DNA from: Ogataea parapolymorpha DL-1 | Lineage: Eukaryota > Ascomycota > Pichiomycetes > Pichiales > Pichiaceae | Direction: 5' to 3' | Assembly: GCF_000187245.1 (NCBI RefSeq) | Contig: NC_027866.1 | Coordinates: 488,411 to 552,410, forward strand | Length of the DNA stretch: 64,000 bases | In this document: in pieces, positions 34,602 through 43,304 of the stretch | Layout of the letters: each line of letters starts with the position of its first letter | How positions within the stretch are numbered: the first letter of the stretch is position 1 | The notes under the pieces: generated by a model | Told to the model about the DNA's origin: nothing | The model's database searches: none | Seen by the model: only the letters and a program-made list of their open reading frames with translations | Made by a program: the position numbers and the translations under genes

Positions 34602-36227
34602 ATGCTGATCTTTCGATGCTCATGGCGAGCTGCCCGACGTTTCCAGGTTCCGTACCAGGTGCGTGTTGCTGGAATGCCTGCTATAGCGCCCAGTTCGCTG
34701 GTACGGCTCGCGTTGCCCGGTCGAGTCGGGCAATTGGGTTATCGGTTCTATTCGCAACGCAGAGTCTCTCGAGTTTTCGAGTACGTCTACGACAAATGCC
34801 GCCGCCTTCGGTGGGTGCTAGTTAAGAGCAAACGACCCTTGAACAATGACGATTTTTCTGCGATTTTCTCGTGGCTCATGGCCGGCAACATTGCATTTCT
34901 GATTATCGGTACCACCTCGTTTTTCTCGCTTCTTCTCTACACCATGAACACCGTGCTTGCCCAGGAGATGGTGGCTGAGTTTGTGGGAAACGTTATAACT
35001 AGAAACTCAGCGCTCAGCGTCACGTTTGACAACGCGATTGTGCCCAATTGGAAAGATGGAAAAATCCAGTTCAATCACTGTGTGGTGAGCAGACGACCAC
35101 GCAAACGGCACATGTTCCGCAAAAAGGACAAAAGTGCTGAGACAGCTCCTGAGGAAGACCTTGATGACGGCAATTATACCCAATTTGATCTGACAATCGA
35201 CCAAATCGACATCTCTCTGAGTTTCGGAAAGTGGTTGTCGGGCAAGGGAATAATCGACAACTGCTCTTTGCGTGGTGTGCGTGGCGTGGTGGACAGGACG
35301 CACGTTTATTGGAAACCGGGTGATTCTGCTCTAAACTACAAAAATATCCACCGGCCGGGCGACTGGGAGATATCCGATTTCCGCATGCAGGATCTATTGG
35401 TGACGATGCATAACCCAAATAACTTTCGCAGTTTTGACATTTCTGTGTACAACTGCGAGCTGCCATTGTTTCGTAAAAACTGGTTATTTTTCGACATTTT
35501 GAACGGCAGACACATCAATGGCTGCTACGATGGCGCACTGTTCACCATCGACCGTGTGCAGACCACAGACGATTTCCGTGGGGAGCGGCAGATTGGCGGG
35601 GAGGTTGAAGAGTACCGCAAGGCGCCCACGCACCGCTCGCGTCAGGAGATCGACCTCACAAACAAAACTGTCACCAGACTACGGATCGACAACCTTCCCT
35701 TGGAGCATCTGAACGGCGGCATGAAGGGCCCGTTTGGGTGGATCCACAAGGGAACAGTGGATATGATTGGAGACGTTATAGTTCCAGAAAACGCATCGAC
35801 TGAACAAGCTACGCTCAGAGACGTTTTCAAATACTACACCTCCTCGGAAAAAAACGAGAGTTATGACGCTCCATTCATCATGGATTTCTATCTGCGACTC
35901 AATAACCCGAAGGCCAGCGTGCCATTGTTCTCGAACGAGCTGTCGTACGTGAACAGCGCGCTGATTCGGCCGATCGTTGGCTACATCAACTCCCGAAAAA
36001 CTTTCATCCCTATTTATTGCCGCGTTTACAAACAACTTAAGGACTTCGACGGGTCGTGGACCGTCTACGACAGTCTGTTGATGGACGATTTGAGTGTCGG
36101 CGTGTACAACAGTTTTGTTGAGTACTTAAGTGACGAGCAGTTCCAGCGCGAAAAGCTGCGCAAGGTGGGGTTCTGGTCGCTGCAGTTCATGATCCAGCTG
36201 ATTCTATGGAGTCTCAGCGCAGTTTAG
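34602..36227 (+). CDS. MDM31: MDM31-like mitochondrial inner-membrane protein
   Basis: 541 residues from ATG 34602. A basic presequence (MLIFRCSWRAARRFQV) is followed by a membrane segment around residue 100 (WLMAGNIAFLIIGTTSFFSLLLY) and the family domain: FDNAIVPNWKDGKIQF, YTQFDLTIDQIDISLSFGKW and GVRGVVDRTHVYWK. A hydrophobic C terminus (FMIQLILWSLSAV) is present. The TQFDLTID..S and GVVDRTHV signatures favour Mdm31 over Mdm32. With Mdm32 it supports mitochondrial morphology, nucleoid stability and phospholipid transport. Confidence 0.85.
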   Translation: MLIFRCSWRAARRFQVPYQVRVAGMPAIAPSSLVRLALPGRVGQLGYRFYSQRRVSRVFEYVYDKCRRLRWVLVKSKRPLNNDDFSAIFSWLMAGNIAFLIIGTTSFFSLLLYTMNTVLAQEMVAEFVGNVITRNSALSVTFDNAIVPNWKDGKIQFNHCVVSRRPRKRHMFRKKDKSAETAPEEDLDDGNYTQFDLTIDQIDISLSFGKWLSGKGIIDNCSLRGVRGVVDRTHVYWKPGDSALNYKNIHRPGDWEISDFRMQDLLVTMHNPNNFRSFDISVYNCELPLFRKNWLFFDILNGRHINGCYDGALFTIDRVQTTDDFRGERQIGGEVEEYRKAPTHRSRQEIDLTNKTVTRLRIDNLPLEHLNGGMKGPFGWIHKGTVDMIGDVIVPENASTEQATLRDVFKYYTSSEKNESYDAPFIMDFYLRLNNPKASVPLFSNELSYVNSALIRPIVGYINSRKTFIPIYCRVYKQLKDFDGSWTVYDSLLMDDLSVGVYNSFVEYLSDEQFQREKLRKVGFWSLQFMIQLILWSLSAV

Positions 36228-36576
36228 CACCAAATGCACACAAATGATCCGGCCGCGCGCTCTTTGCAGATCTCGGCACGGAAGTAGCGCTCTTCCGAGT
36301 GCTCTTGGAAACGCAAGATGGGTAATCCCCAGCGACCACTTTGAGCGGGCTCTATTTTTTTCTGATATCAGGGAACGTCCCACATTATGCATGCAAATGC
36401 AGAGAAGAAAAAAAGTGCGCCCACCATAGGTGGTGTGTATTAAGCAAACAATGCAGCTTTATGCTTCAGAGGTGATTTACCCAATCACTTCCCAAACCAC
36501 AGCTAGACAAGAAATGCCAATGTATATAAATTGTTCAGCAAAACCGTTTACTTTTTATCTCCTTTCAAAATGAAGC
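36228..36576. promoter_or_regulatory. MDM31 to Myb-like gene intergenic region
   Basis: About 349 nt. It contains two short inverted repeats: CGGAAG...CTTCCG around 36279-36299 and CCACC-ATA-GGTGG at 36421-36433. A TATATAAA-like run lies near 36522. A seven-codon upstream ORF begins at 36570 and overlaps the main ATG. No RNA gene is recognised. Confidence 0.4.
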
Positions 36577-37314
36577 ATGGACCGAAAAATTAGCCATCCA
36601 GCCGATAACAGGGGCCACAGCGTCCAAAACCAGTACACGTCCCAGTTTCCCCCGTACCGGGTCGGGCAGAACCAACCCCAGCCACAGCAAATCAGCTACT
36701 CTTACAGCCCGTTTCAATACCAACGATCGCCGCAGACGTACTTCCCCCCGCAACCTCCGCTTATCATGGCTCCACAGCCTCCTCCGCCCAAGCCAATCAC
36801 CGTCCAGACCCATGGAATCTCGCCGCTGGCCTACAAGCTGTCGCAACAATTACCGACGCCGCCTTTCGACAAGCTCGAGCCGTCGCCCGAGTCATTACGT
36901 CGGCAGCCGACTCGACGAGCAAAGCGCAAGTCAAAATTTACCAAGGAACAAGACCAGATGATCATCGACCTAAAAAAGGCGGGAAAATCATGGGTTGAGA
37001 TTGCCGAGCTGGCAAATGTGGGCACTTTTCTGGCCGCACGCAACAGATATCAGGTCCTGATTGGACAGCAGGGCGGCGGCAGTAACGACTGCGGGCCTGA
37101 GGACGTGATGGAGTTGCGAAACGTGGTCGACCAAGGCGAGCTGGAAAAAATCCGGTATCTGGTGCGCGAGTTTGAAAAAAGTACTGGGAAGGCTGTCGAC
37201 CAGAAACAGCTCCGCGAGCTGTTGCGATACTTGTTCTGGAAAAACCCCGGCTTTTTCGATGTGGACGAGGCGTATCTAGAGGAGCTGGTTCGGCTACAAT
37301 CGAGAAACACTTAA
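36577..37314 (+). CDS. Myb/SANT-like DNA-binding protein, unknown role
   Basis: 245 residues. A Pro/Gln/Tyr-rich N terminus of about 95 residues leads to a basic stretch (RRQPTRRAKRKSKFTKEQ) and one Myb-like helix-turn-helix (DQMIIDLKKAGKSWVEIAELANV...AARNRYQVLIG) at about 118-165. The C-terminal helical segment ends RELLRYLFWKNPGFFDVDEAYLEELV. A conserved Trp of the Myb fold is visible, others are substituted. It is probably a transcription factor; I cannot name the orthologue. ATG 36570 in another frame opens a seven-codon uORF overlapping this start. Confidence 0.65.
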   Translation: MDRKISHPADNRGHSVQNQYTSQFPPYRVGQNQPQPQQISYSYSPFQYQRSPQTYFPPQPPLIMAPQPPPPKPITVQTHGISPLAYKLSQQLPTPPFDKLEPSPESLRRQPTRRAKRKSKFTKEQDQMIIDLKKAGKSWVEIAELANVGTFLAARNRYQVLIGQQGGGSNDCGPEDVMELRNVVDQGELEKIRYLVREFEKSTGKAVDQKQLRELLRYLFWKNPGFFDVDEAYLEELVRLQSRNT

Positions 37315-37482
37315 GCCTGCACTGACACCACCGCCTGTTCTCATAATTTTTCTCTCCATGTGGTTGTAATTTTCTGCATGCATAATGCCACATGCGACAG
37401 CTCGCCTAAATAGGCAAGAAACAAGCGCGGACATTTAAAAAAACACACACAGCGTCATGTTGGGTCCACAATAGGGCAAGAC

Positions 37483-37504
37483 CGTCGCGTCGACCGTCGC
37501 GCTG
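37483..37504. promoter_or_regulatory. CG-rich repeat element upstream of glycogenin
   Basis: CGTCGCGTCGACCGTCGCG, a near-palindromic cluster of GTCGCG and GCGTCGA units, about 95-115 bp upstream of the glycogenin ATG at 37598. It resembles the elements at 40775, 43221 and 45888. Confidence 0.4.
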
Positions 37505-37597
37505 GGATTTCCACCCCACACAAAGCTGCTACAAATTAAATTAGCTATTAAAAACAACCACTTCTCGTACTTATCGCCTTCCTTTTTTGCGCTCCCC

Positions 37598-38995
37598 ATG
37601 TCGGCCTACGCTCTTCTCCTGCTCGAAAACACATATCTCCCAGGAGTCCTTGCTGTCCGCAAGGCCCTCTCCGACACAAAGGCCCAATTCCCGGTGATTC
37701 TCCTTTACTCGGCCGAAAACGTCAACAAAGACACAATTGCCTTGTTGACCGCCTCCAAGCTGTTTTCGGACCTCATCAACATTGACGACAATATCCTCGT
37801 GTCCAACTCCCCCCACACACTAGAATCTGTCCTTAACCGGCCGGACCTGGCATACACCCTTTCCAAAATTAACCTATGGCGACTGGTAGAGTACTCGAAA
37901 CTCGTTTATCTCGACGCAGACACTTTGCCCTTGCAAAACCTAGACCATTTGTTTGCGCGCAATTTTGACGCTTCGCAGGTTATGGCGGCGCCCGACTGCG
38001 GCTGGCCCGACCTGTTCAATTCCGGATTTATGGTGCTGCAACCGAACATGACTGTATTCCAGGAATTGATGGACCTGTATGAGTCTACAGAGTCGTTTGA
38101 CGGTGCCGATCAGGGCCTGCTGAACCACTACTTCAACCCAGACCTGTACCACGGTGGCATCTCGCGCTGGCTGCGGCTGCCGTTCATTTACAACTGCACG
38201 CTGAACTCGCACTACGAGTACTTCCCGGCTCTGCAGCGCTACTTCCAGGACATCAAGCTTTTTCATTTCATTGGCGCCAAGAAGCCGTGGGATCCGACCT
38301 TTGCCAGCCAGTTGCGCAAGGACCCTTCACTGTTCAAGGTCGCAGACAACAAGAACGTTTACCAAATTTGGCATGAGGTCTATGAATCGATCGAGGTAGA
38401 CGGAAGTTCTCAGACTGAGGCTCTGAAAATCACCGAAAAGTCAGAGCCAGACCGTGTTGAGGCTGTTGAGGCTGTCGAGGCTGTTGAGACTGCGGTGGAA
38501 CCCCAGCCACAGCCACCTATTGTTCACCACCAATACTACTACAAGGAGCCAGAATCGGAGCCAGAAAAGTACGAGGAGAACCGCGGTGAGGCCTGGAAGC
38601 TGAACGAGTCGCGGGGCCCAAACAAATGGGAGGATGCTAGCGAGTCCGAGGAGGAGGATGACACTAGAGAGCTGGACACCAGAGAGCTGGTCCACTCGCT
38701 GTCGCAATTGGACGTTGAAAGCCCGCAGGACGACTACGCAAGTACACACCCGATCTTCCCGTGGGAGAAATCTGCCGCCAGACAGAAGCCTACACGCTCG
38801 TTCAGTGCAAGAACGTCGCTGCCCTCGTCGCTGACAAAAATCCCGTTCACTGCTGCCTTTGACGACGGCTCGGAGCTCGAAAACTACATTGCCAGCAGAG
38901 ACCAGGCCGACCGGCCGGAGACGTTGCAGGAGATCAAACAGGACGAACAGCTGGACGAGCAGGAGTCTCAAGAGCTGGAAAAATTAGCACCTTAA
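37598..38995 (+). CDS. GLG1: Glycogenin, self-glucosylating initiator of glycogen synthesis
   Basis: 465 residues. The GT8 domain occupies the first 260 residues: AYALLLLENTYLPGVLAVRKAL, LSKINLWRLVEYSKLVYLDADTLPLQN (DAD metal site at 106-108), FNSGFMVLQPN, GADQGLLNHYF and HFIGAKKPW. The acidic, Pro-rich C-terminal half contains a VEAVEAVEAVE microrepeat (38457-38492) and a final conserved-looking helix, probably the glycogen-synthase-binding region. The acceptor Tyr residues were not assigned. S. cerevisiae has two paralogues, GLG1 and GLG2. Confidence 0.92.
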   Translation: MSAYALLLLENTYLPGVLAVRKALSDTKAQFPVILLYSAENVNKDTIALLTASKLFSDLINIDDNILVSNSPHTLESVLNRPDLAYTLSKINLWRLVEYSKLVYLDADTLPLQNLDHLFARNFDASQVMAAPDCGWPDLFNSGFMVLQPNMTVFQELMDLYESTESFDGADQGLLNHYFNPDLYHGGISRWLRLPFIYNCTLNSHYEYFPALQRYFQDIKLFHFIGAKKPWDPTFASQLRKDPSLFKVADNKNVYQIWHEVYESIEVDGSSQTEALKITEKSEPDRVEAVEAVEAVETAVEPQPQPPIVHHQYYYKEPESEPEKYEENRGEAWKLNESRGPNKWEDASESEEEDDTRELDTRELVHSLSQLDVESPQDDYASTHPIFPWEKSAARQKPTRSFSARTSLPSSLTKIPFTAAFDDGSELENYIASRDQADRPETLQEIKQDEQLDEQESQELEKLAP

Positions 38996-39029
38996 TTTTA
39001 TTTATCCTCACTAGAAAAAAACTGCACTT

Positions 39030-40085
39030 TTAAGACATTTGAGGAATTCCTCCCACCATGGACGGGCCAGCAGGGCCCGGCGCAGTGGCCGGGACAGGGC
39101 CCTGCGGCTGGTACTGCGTGTTTCTGGCCCCCACGTTCTCTCTGAGAGCGGTGAGCTGCTTCGTTCTGAAACTCTCGTAGTGGACGTAGGCAGTGGTCTC
39201 AATCAGGTCGTGGAGATGTGTTCTGGTCAGGAAGTCTCTCAGATAGACAAACTCACACTGAGTGACGTCCTCGACGTTGATCAGCCCCCACTTGGTTCTT
39301 CTCCCGCGAATAACCTCTCCGGAAGGAGTGGTGATGATGTCCTCGGAGCCAATGATGGCAAAAGGCAATAGCGACTGGATGTCGCTGTTCAATTGTCTCT
39401 CTTCGGCAGTGAGGCCGTCCTCGCCCAGGCTGAACTCGTACGGATACATTCTGAAGTTGTAGAATTTGAACTGTTCCTGCAGAATGGACTTGAGGTTGGC
39501 TCTTTCCTCCAGGGTCAAGGTGTCTGCCTTGGCGATCACTGGCACCACGTTGGCGACCTCTGTCAATTTTCTCAACGCAATGATGTCCAGTTTCTTGAGC
39601 CCGTAGTTCGTCGGCTCGATGAAGTAGAGAATGCAGTGGACTCTAGTGTCTTTGATGTATGTTTCTCTAGTGGCGTTCAGTTCTTTTCTGAGATACTGGT
39701 TCTGCTGGTCCTTGATGTACTTTAGAATCGGCTCCCAGCACTTTTCGTTGTTCACTTGGTCGCCGAATCCCGGCGTGTCGATCACGTTCAGGGCCAGCTT
39801 GACGTTATTCTCCACCAGAGTTTGCGACGTAACCTTGACCTCGCAGGTCTTGTCGACCGGCTCGTAGATCGTTTTTCTGCCGCTCGAGTCAATCACGTGC
39901 TGTGCAAACAGCGTGTTGACCAGCGTGCTCTTTCCCAGGCCAGAGTGGCCAACAACCATAACATTCAGCGTGAAGCCCCGTTTAAGAAGTCTGTTTTCGA
40001 TCTGCGTGGTGATCGTGTCAAATCCAACGTAGGATTTCGGCTGCAGCAGAGAAGCGGCATCGGAGACGCCCTGGAAGTCTGTCAT
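39030..40085 (-). CDS. CDC10: Septin CDC10
   Basis: 351 residues. It has the septin GTPase core with P-loop GHSGLGKS at 46-53, NVIDTPGFGD, and AKAD for guanine recognition. It matches S. cerevisiae Cdc10 closely (PxSYVGFDTIT.QIE.RLLK at the start; VYLRDFLTRTHLHDLIETT near the end). Like Cdc10 it lacks the C-terminal coiled coil of other septins and ends in a Pro/Gly-rich tail. Cdc10 forms the centre of the septin octamer at the bud neck. It diverges from MRPL32, as in YCR002C-YCR003W. Confidence 0.95.
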   Translation of the reverse strand: MTDFQGVSDAASLLQPKSYVGFDTITTQIENRLLKRGFTLNVMVVGHSGLGKSTLVNTLFAQHVIDSSGRKTIYEPVDKTCEVKVTSQTLVENNVKLALNVIDTPGFGDQVNNEKCWEPILKYIKDQQNQYLRKELNATRETYIKDTRVHCILYFIEPTNYGLKKLDIIALRKLTEVANVVPVIAKADTLTLEERANLKSILQEQFKFYNFRMYPYEFSLGEDGLTAEERQLNSDIQSLLPFAIIGSEDIITTPSGEVIRGRRTKWGLINVEDVTQCEFVYLRDFLTRTHLHDLIETTAYVHYESFRTKQLTALRENVGARNTQYQPQGPVPATAPGPAGPSMVGGIPQMS

Positions 40086-40258
40086 ATCAAAGAGTTTAAT
40101 CGTTAGTTGTTAAATTTGGATCTTATTTACACGCTACTTAGACGCGAAAAACAACAATTTCGCAGCATAACACGCATGCACCTGTACACGCCAGCTTTTT
40201 TCCCCTGCCTAAATAAATCGACAATTAAAATATTTTTCCAGTCTCAGAACCTGCTCTC

Positions 40259-40765
40259 ATGTCTCTTGCAATCGCTCATCCGCTGGCCGGTCTCGCCGCC
40301 AGACTCGCCCTGCCAGCTGTGCCGGCCCTCTCGAACGCACTGTGGGCCCCAGCAGAGTCGTTCCTCGACCGCCTGCGCAACAAACTGCCTTCCAAACTAC
40401 TTCCGTCGTTCCTAGACAACGGTCTCGTTTTGGCAGCCCCAAAGAAGAAAACGTCCCACATGAAGCGCCGGCTGCGCCTTTACACGCCGGGAAGCAAGCA
40501 GATCAAGCCCAACCACAACCTTAATCGGTGTCCGTCGTGCGGAAACTACAAAAGATCGCATTTCCTGTGCATGTCTTGCTTTTTTGAGATCAAACAGCTA
40601 TGGAGCGAGCAGGCCGGGAAACCGCCTGTGTACAAGGAGGAGTTTGCCAATCCTGCCGATGAGCGGGTGCTATATCCAAAGACGTATGAGCGTCCGCACG
40701 TTAAGAAGCTGCGGCTGAAGGAATACGTCGAGAAACGTCCGAAGCCGCTGCCTGTTGAGAAATAA
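40259..40765 (+). CDS. MRPL32: Mitochondrial ribosomal protein bL32m (MRPL32)
   Basis: 168 residues. The N terminus is a long presequence-like region. The bL32 core starts at about residue 60 (APKKKTSHMKRRLRLYTPG) and includes the zinc-binding NRCPSCGNYKRSHFLCMSC. S. cerevisiae MrpL32 is activated by m-AAA protease processing of such an N-terminal extension. Adjacency to CDC10 repeats the S. cerevisiae order YCR002C-YCR003W. Confidence 0.92.
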   Translation: MSLAIAHPLAGLAARLALPAVPALSNALWAPAESFLDRLRNKLPSKLLPSFLDNGLVLAAPKKKTSHMKRRLRLYTPGSKQIKPNHNLNRCPSCGNYKRSHFLCMSCFFEIKQLWSEQAGKPPVYKEEFANPADERVLYPKTYERPHVKKLRLKEYVEKRPKPLPVEK

Positions 40766-40774
40766 TGTACATAG

Positions 40775-40793
40775 ATCGACGCGTCGAAAAAAA
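40775..40793. promoter_or_regulatory. CG-rich element with A-tract (ATCGACGCGTCGA then A7)
   Basis: Palindromic TCGACGCGTCGA followed directly by an A-run, 22-40 bp upstream of the JmjC gene ATG at 40815 and just after the MRPL32 stop. It is the clearest copy of an element seen in several promoters in this window. The inner ACGCGT also equals an MBF box. Confidence 0.45.
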
Positions 40794-40814
40794 TAAATTT
40801 GCAAAAAATATATC

Positions 40815-42393
40815 ATGCCAGAGCAGACGACACAGTCTCGTAAACGTCAGAAGACGCCCAAGACGGCGACTTTTCACCCATATGCCATTCCTGCATCCTT
40901 GTCATTGCAGGTGGTGAGCCACCCTCTGAAAATACGTCCCGCTGGGAATTTGCTGCTCGCCGGAAAGGAGACGGAAGAAAAGCTGCGTATGTCGATGGGC
41001 GACTTTCACAGATTCCCAGAGCAGCTGATCATGGATATTCTTGGATTTCTAGACTCAGCCACTGACTTGGGACATGTGATGTGTGTCTCCCGATTTTTCT
41101 ACGCCTTTACCAGCTCTGACGAGCTATGGAAGCAGATATATCTTAAGGGAGAGAAGTTTGACCGCTGGCTGGGAAGCTGGAAAGAGAGCGTTCTCAGATG
41201 CAAGCAGAGCGCCATAGACTGCAGCATCGTGCACTCAGACTTGCTATTTGTTCCGTATCAAAATTCCCAGGTCGACTATTCCAAGCTTTTCGAAAATATC
41301 ATAATTACAGAAAACAAGCGCAGACACCAGGTCGTGCCGGCTTCTGCCAATATTCCATACGACCTTTCCATCCCGCGGCTCGACGAGGATACCATGACCC
41401 CCTCGCTTTTCTCCTCGCGCTTCCATGACCGCCCATTTATTCTCAAGTCCACCAATCCTGCTCGCTGGCCAGCGTGGACAATAGACACACTCACAGCCCG
41501 CTTCCCAGGCACAACTTTCCGCCAGGAGTACGTGCAGTGGCCGCTAAAACTGTACGCCGAGTACTGTGCCAGCAACCAGGACGAAAGCCCGCTGTATCTG
41601 TTTGACTGCAACTCCGAGGCCATGAAACAACTCAAGACAGAGTTTGTGTGTCCCGGCGTTTTTTTCCGAGGACATGTTTGACGTATTCACGCGCCACGGC
41701 TACTCGTGCCGTCCCGATCACACGTGGCTGATTGTGGGCCCGCACCGGTCTGGCTCGACGTTCCACAAGGACCCCAACAACACGTCTGCGTGGAACACGG
41801 TGCTGGACGGCTCGAAGCTGTGGATCATGCTCCCGCCCGACGTGACTCCACCAGGCGTGCACACCAACGAAGACGAGAGCGAGGTGACGTCTCCGCTGGG
41901 CCTTGCAGAGTGGGTGCTATCCGGGTTTTTCAATGACACTCTCAAAATTGCCAGAGCAGAGCAGCGCTGCGCCATTGGCATCACATTTCCTGGAGAGTGT
42001 CTCCATGTTCCTGCCGGCTGGTGGCACACGGTGATTAACCTGGAGGACACAGTTGCACTGACGGCGAATTTTGTTCCCGAGTGCAAGCTGGAGGAGGTGG
42101 CACGGTTTTTCCGCAAGAAGCAGGACCAGATCTCTGGCTTCCATCCGGCGACGGTGCTGGAGTTTGTGAAGCGGTGCGTTGCCGCGGGCGAGATGGACGC
42201 CGGGTTGCTCCAGAAAGTCGGCGAGGTCGAGTCGAACGACGATATCGGCGAGTTGGACGTGCAGCTGCCGATCTACGAGATATTCGAGCGACTGCTGCAA
42301 CTCAACGGAAAGCAGCTGAAACAGCACAGAAATCTGTGGAAGTCGCTTACGCAGCAGAGCACAGGCTTCAAGTTCGCCATGGACATCGAATAG
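40815..42393 (+). CDS. F-box/JmjC-domain protein interrupted by a one-base frame change
   Basis: Two overlapping frames make up one gene. The first (40815-41681) has a basic N terminus, an F-box at about residues 64-110 (FPEQLIMDILGFLD...VMCVSRFFYAF..DELWKQIYL) and the start of a JmjC region. It then stops just after a GTTTTTTTCC run (T7 within 41659-41669). The second frame resumes there (SEDMFDVF) and carries the rest: STFHKDPNNTSAWN with the HxD iron ligands, PAGWWHTVINL with the distal His, and a C-terminal tail to 42393. The layout resembles JMJD6-like fungal Jmj proteins, about 525 residues in all. A sequencing error in the T-run, recent pseudogenisation or frameshifting are all possible. 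Confidence 0.75.
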
Positions 42394-42412
42394 AGCGCTT
42401 TCTTTGATATAT

Positions 42413-43204
42413 CTATAGGTTCTTGTCTAGGAGGGCCCGCACGTTTTCGTAAACCCCGAGGAAAATGGCACCCCCGGCGCTGATCCACATGGTTCGCGGG
42501 CCGATACCGCGGAGAAAGGCCGTGTAGCCCTCATCGCGGGCAATTTGCCGCGCCAGCTTCCACACACCCACCTTGCCGTGGCTCAGCATGAGCCGTGTCT
42601 TGAGCAGGTCGAGCGGCGTGGTTGCTGCCGCAGCCACGCCCCCAGCCACAGACCCGCACACGGCTCCCCTGGCCGGCGAGAGCGCACCGTCTGCGCCCCA
42701 CAGCGTCTTGAGGTACTCGTATAGCGGGAACTGGATGATTGTGAACGGGATCTCGCGCATGATCGTGGTGCTCCACCCGCGGTAGAGGCCGTTGAGGACA
42801 CCCTCGCCAGAAACGTTCCCGAGGATGTGGCGCAGTGCCTGTGCAGAGGTGCGGAACTGCATCGACTGGGTCCGCTGTTTGATCACCTCGGCGGGGACTC
42901 TCACCATGCAGGCGGCGACTTCTCCGCACGATGCGGCGGCCATGTGTGACACGGCGGCCGGAGTGCCGTTGTTTATGAGGCTGCGTTTAAGAGCGTCGTA
43001 GGTGACGAAAAACAGCGACGCAGAAGGAGCAGAGGCCACGACGGCCGACCCGAGCCCCCGATAAAGGCCCCGAAACCCGCCGTTCTTGAGGAACCCGCCG
43101 TGCGCCTGGACGCGCGTCTTGATGGTGTCGATCGGGAAAAACGCCAGGTCGGTGGCTGTTCCCGCAGCCCCGCCGCTGACCAGCGAGATGGTAAACTCGT
43201 TCAT
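42413..43204 (-). CDS. PET8: Mitochondrial S-adenosylmethionine carrier (PET8/SAM5)
   Basis: 263 residues from ATG 43204. A mitochondrial carrier family protein with three repeats and three signature motifs: FPIDTIKTRVQ, VPAEVIKQRTQ and TPLDLLKTRLM. FRGLYRGLGSAVVASAPSASLFFVTYD and GLYRGWSTTIMREIPFTIIQFPLYEYLK match the SAM carrier subfamily. It imports SAM into the matrix for methylation, biotin and lipoate synthesis. It diverges from NFS1 across 100 bp. A CG-rich element lies 17-26 bp upstream of its ATG. Confidence 0.9.
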   Translation of the reverse strand: MNEFTISLVSGGAAGTATDLAFFPIDTIKTRVQAHGGFLKNGGFRGLYRGLGSAVVASAPSASLFFVTYDALKRSLINNGTPAAVSHMAAASCGEVAACMVRVPAEVIKQRTQSMQFRTSAQALRHILGNVSGEGVLNGLYRGWSTTIMREIPFTIIQFPLYEYLKTLWGADGALSPARGAVCGSVAGGVAAAATTPLDLLKTRLMLSHGKVGVWKLARQIARDEGYTAFLRGIGPRTMWISAGGAIFLGVYENVRALLDKNL

Positions 43205-43220
43205 TGAAAAATGATTTTTC

Positions 43221-43230
43221 GTCGCGTCGG
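43221..43230. promoter_or_regulatory. GTCGCGTCGG element upstream of PET8
   Basis: On the minus strand this reads CCGACGCGAC followed by GAAAAATCATTTTTC and then the PET8 ATG. It is another member of the CGACGCG-plus-A-tract set, within the shared PET8/NFS1 promoter. Confidence 0.35.
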
Positions 43231-43304
43231 ATTTAATCGGTCGGTGTTTTAGTTGGAGGCAAAAAAACATTTTATTTTATCTAATTTAATTTTCAGCACT
43301 CTTC

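Noticed and set aside
41645..41669. A 25-nt intron (GTGTGT to CCGAG) as explanation for the JmjC frame change
   Set aside because: It would remove the conserved VPxFF-like start of the JmjC core, lacks a branch point and is shorter than any other intron here.
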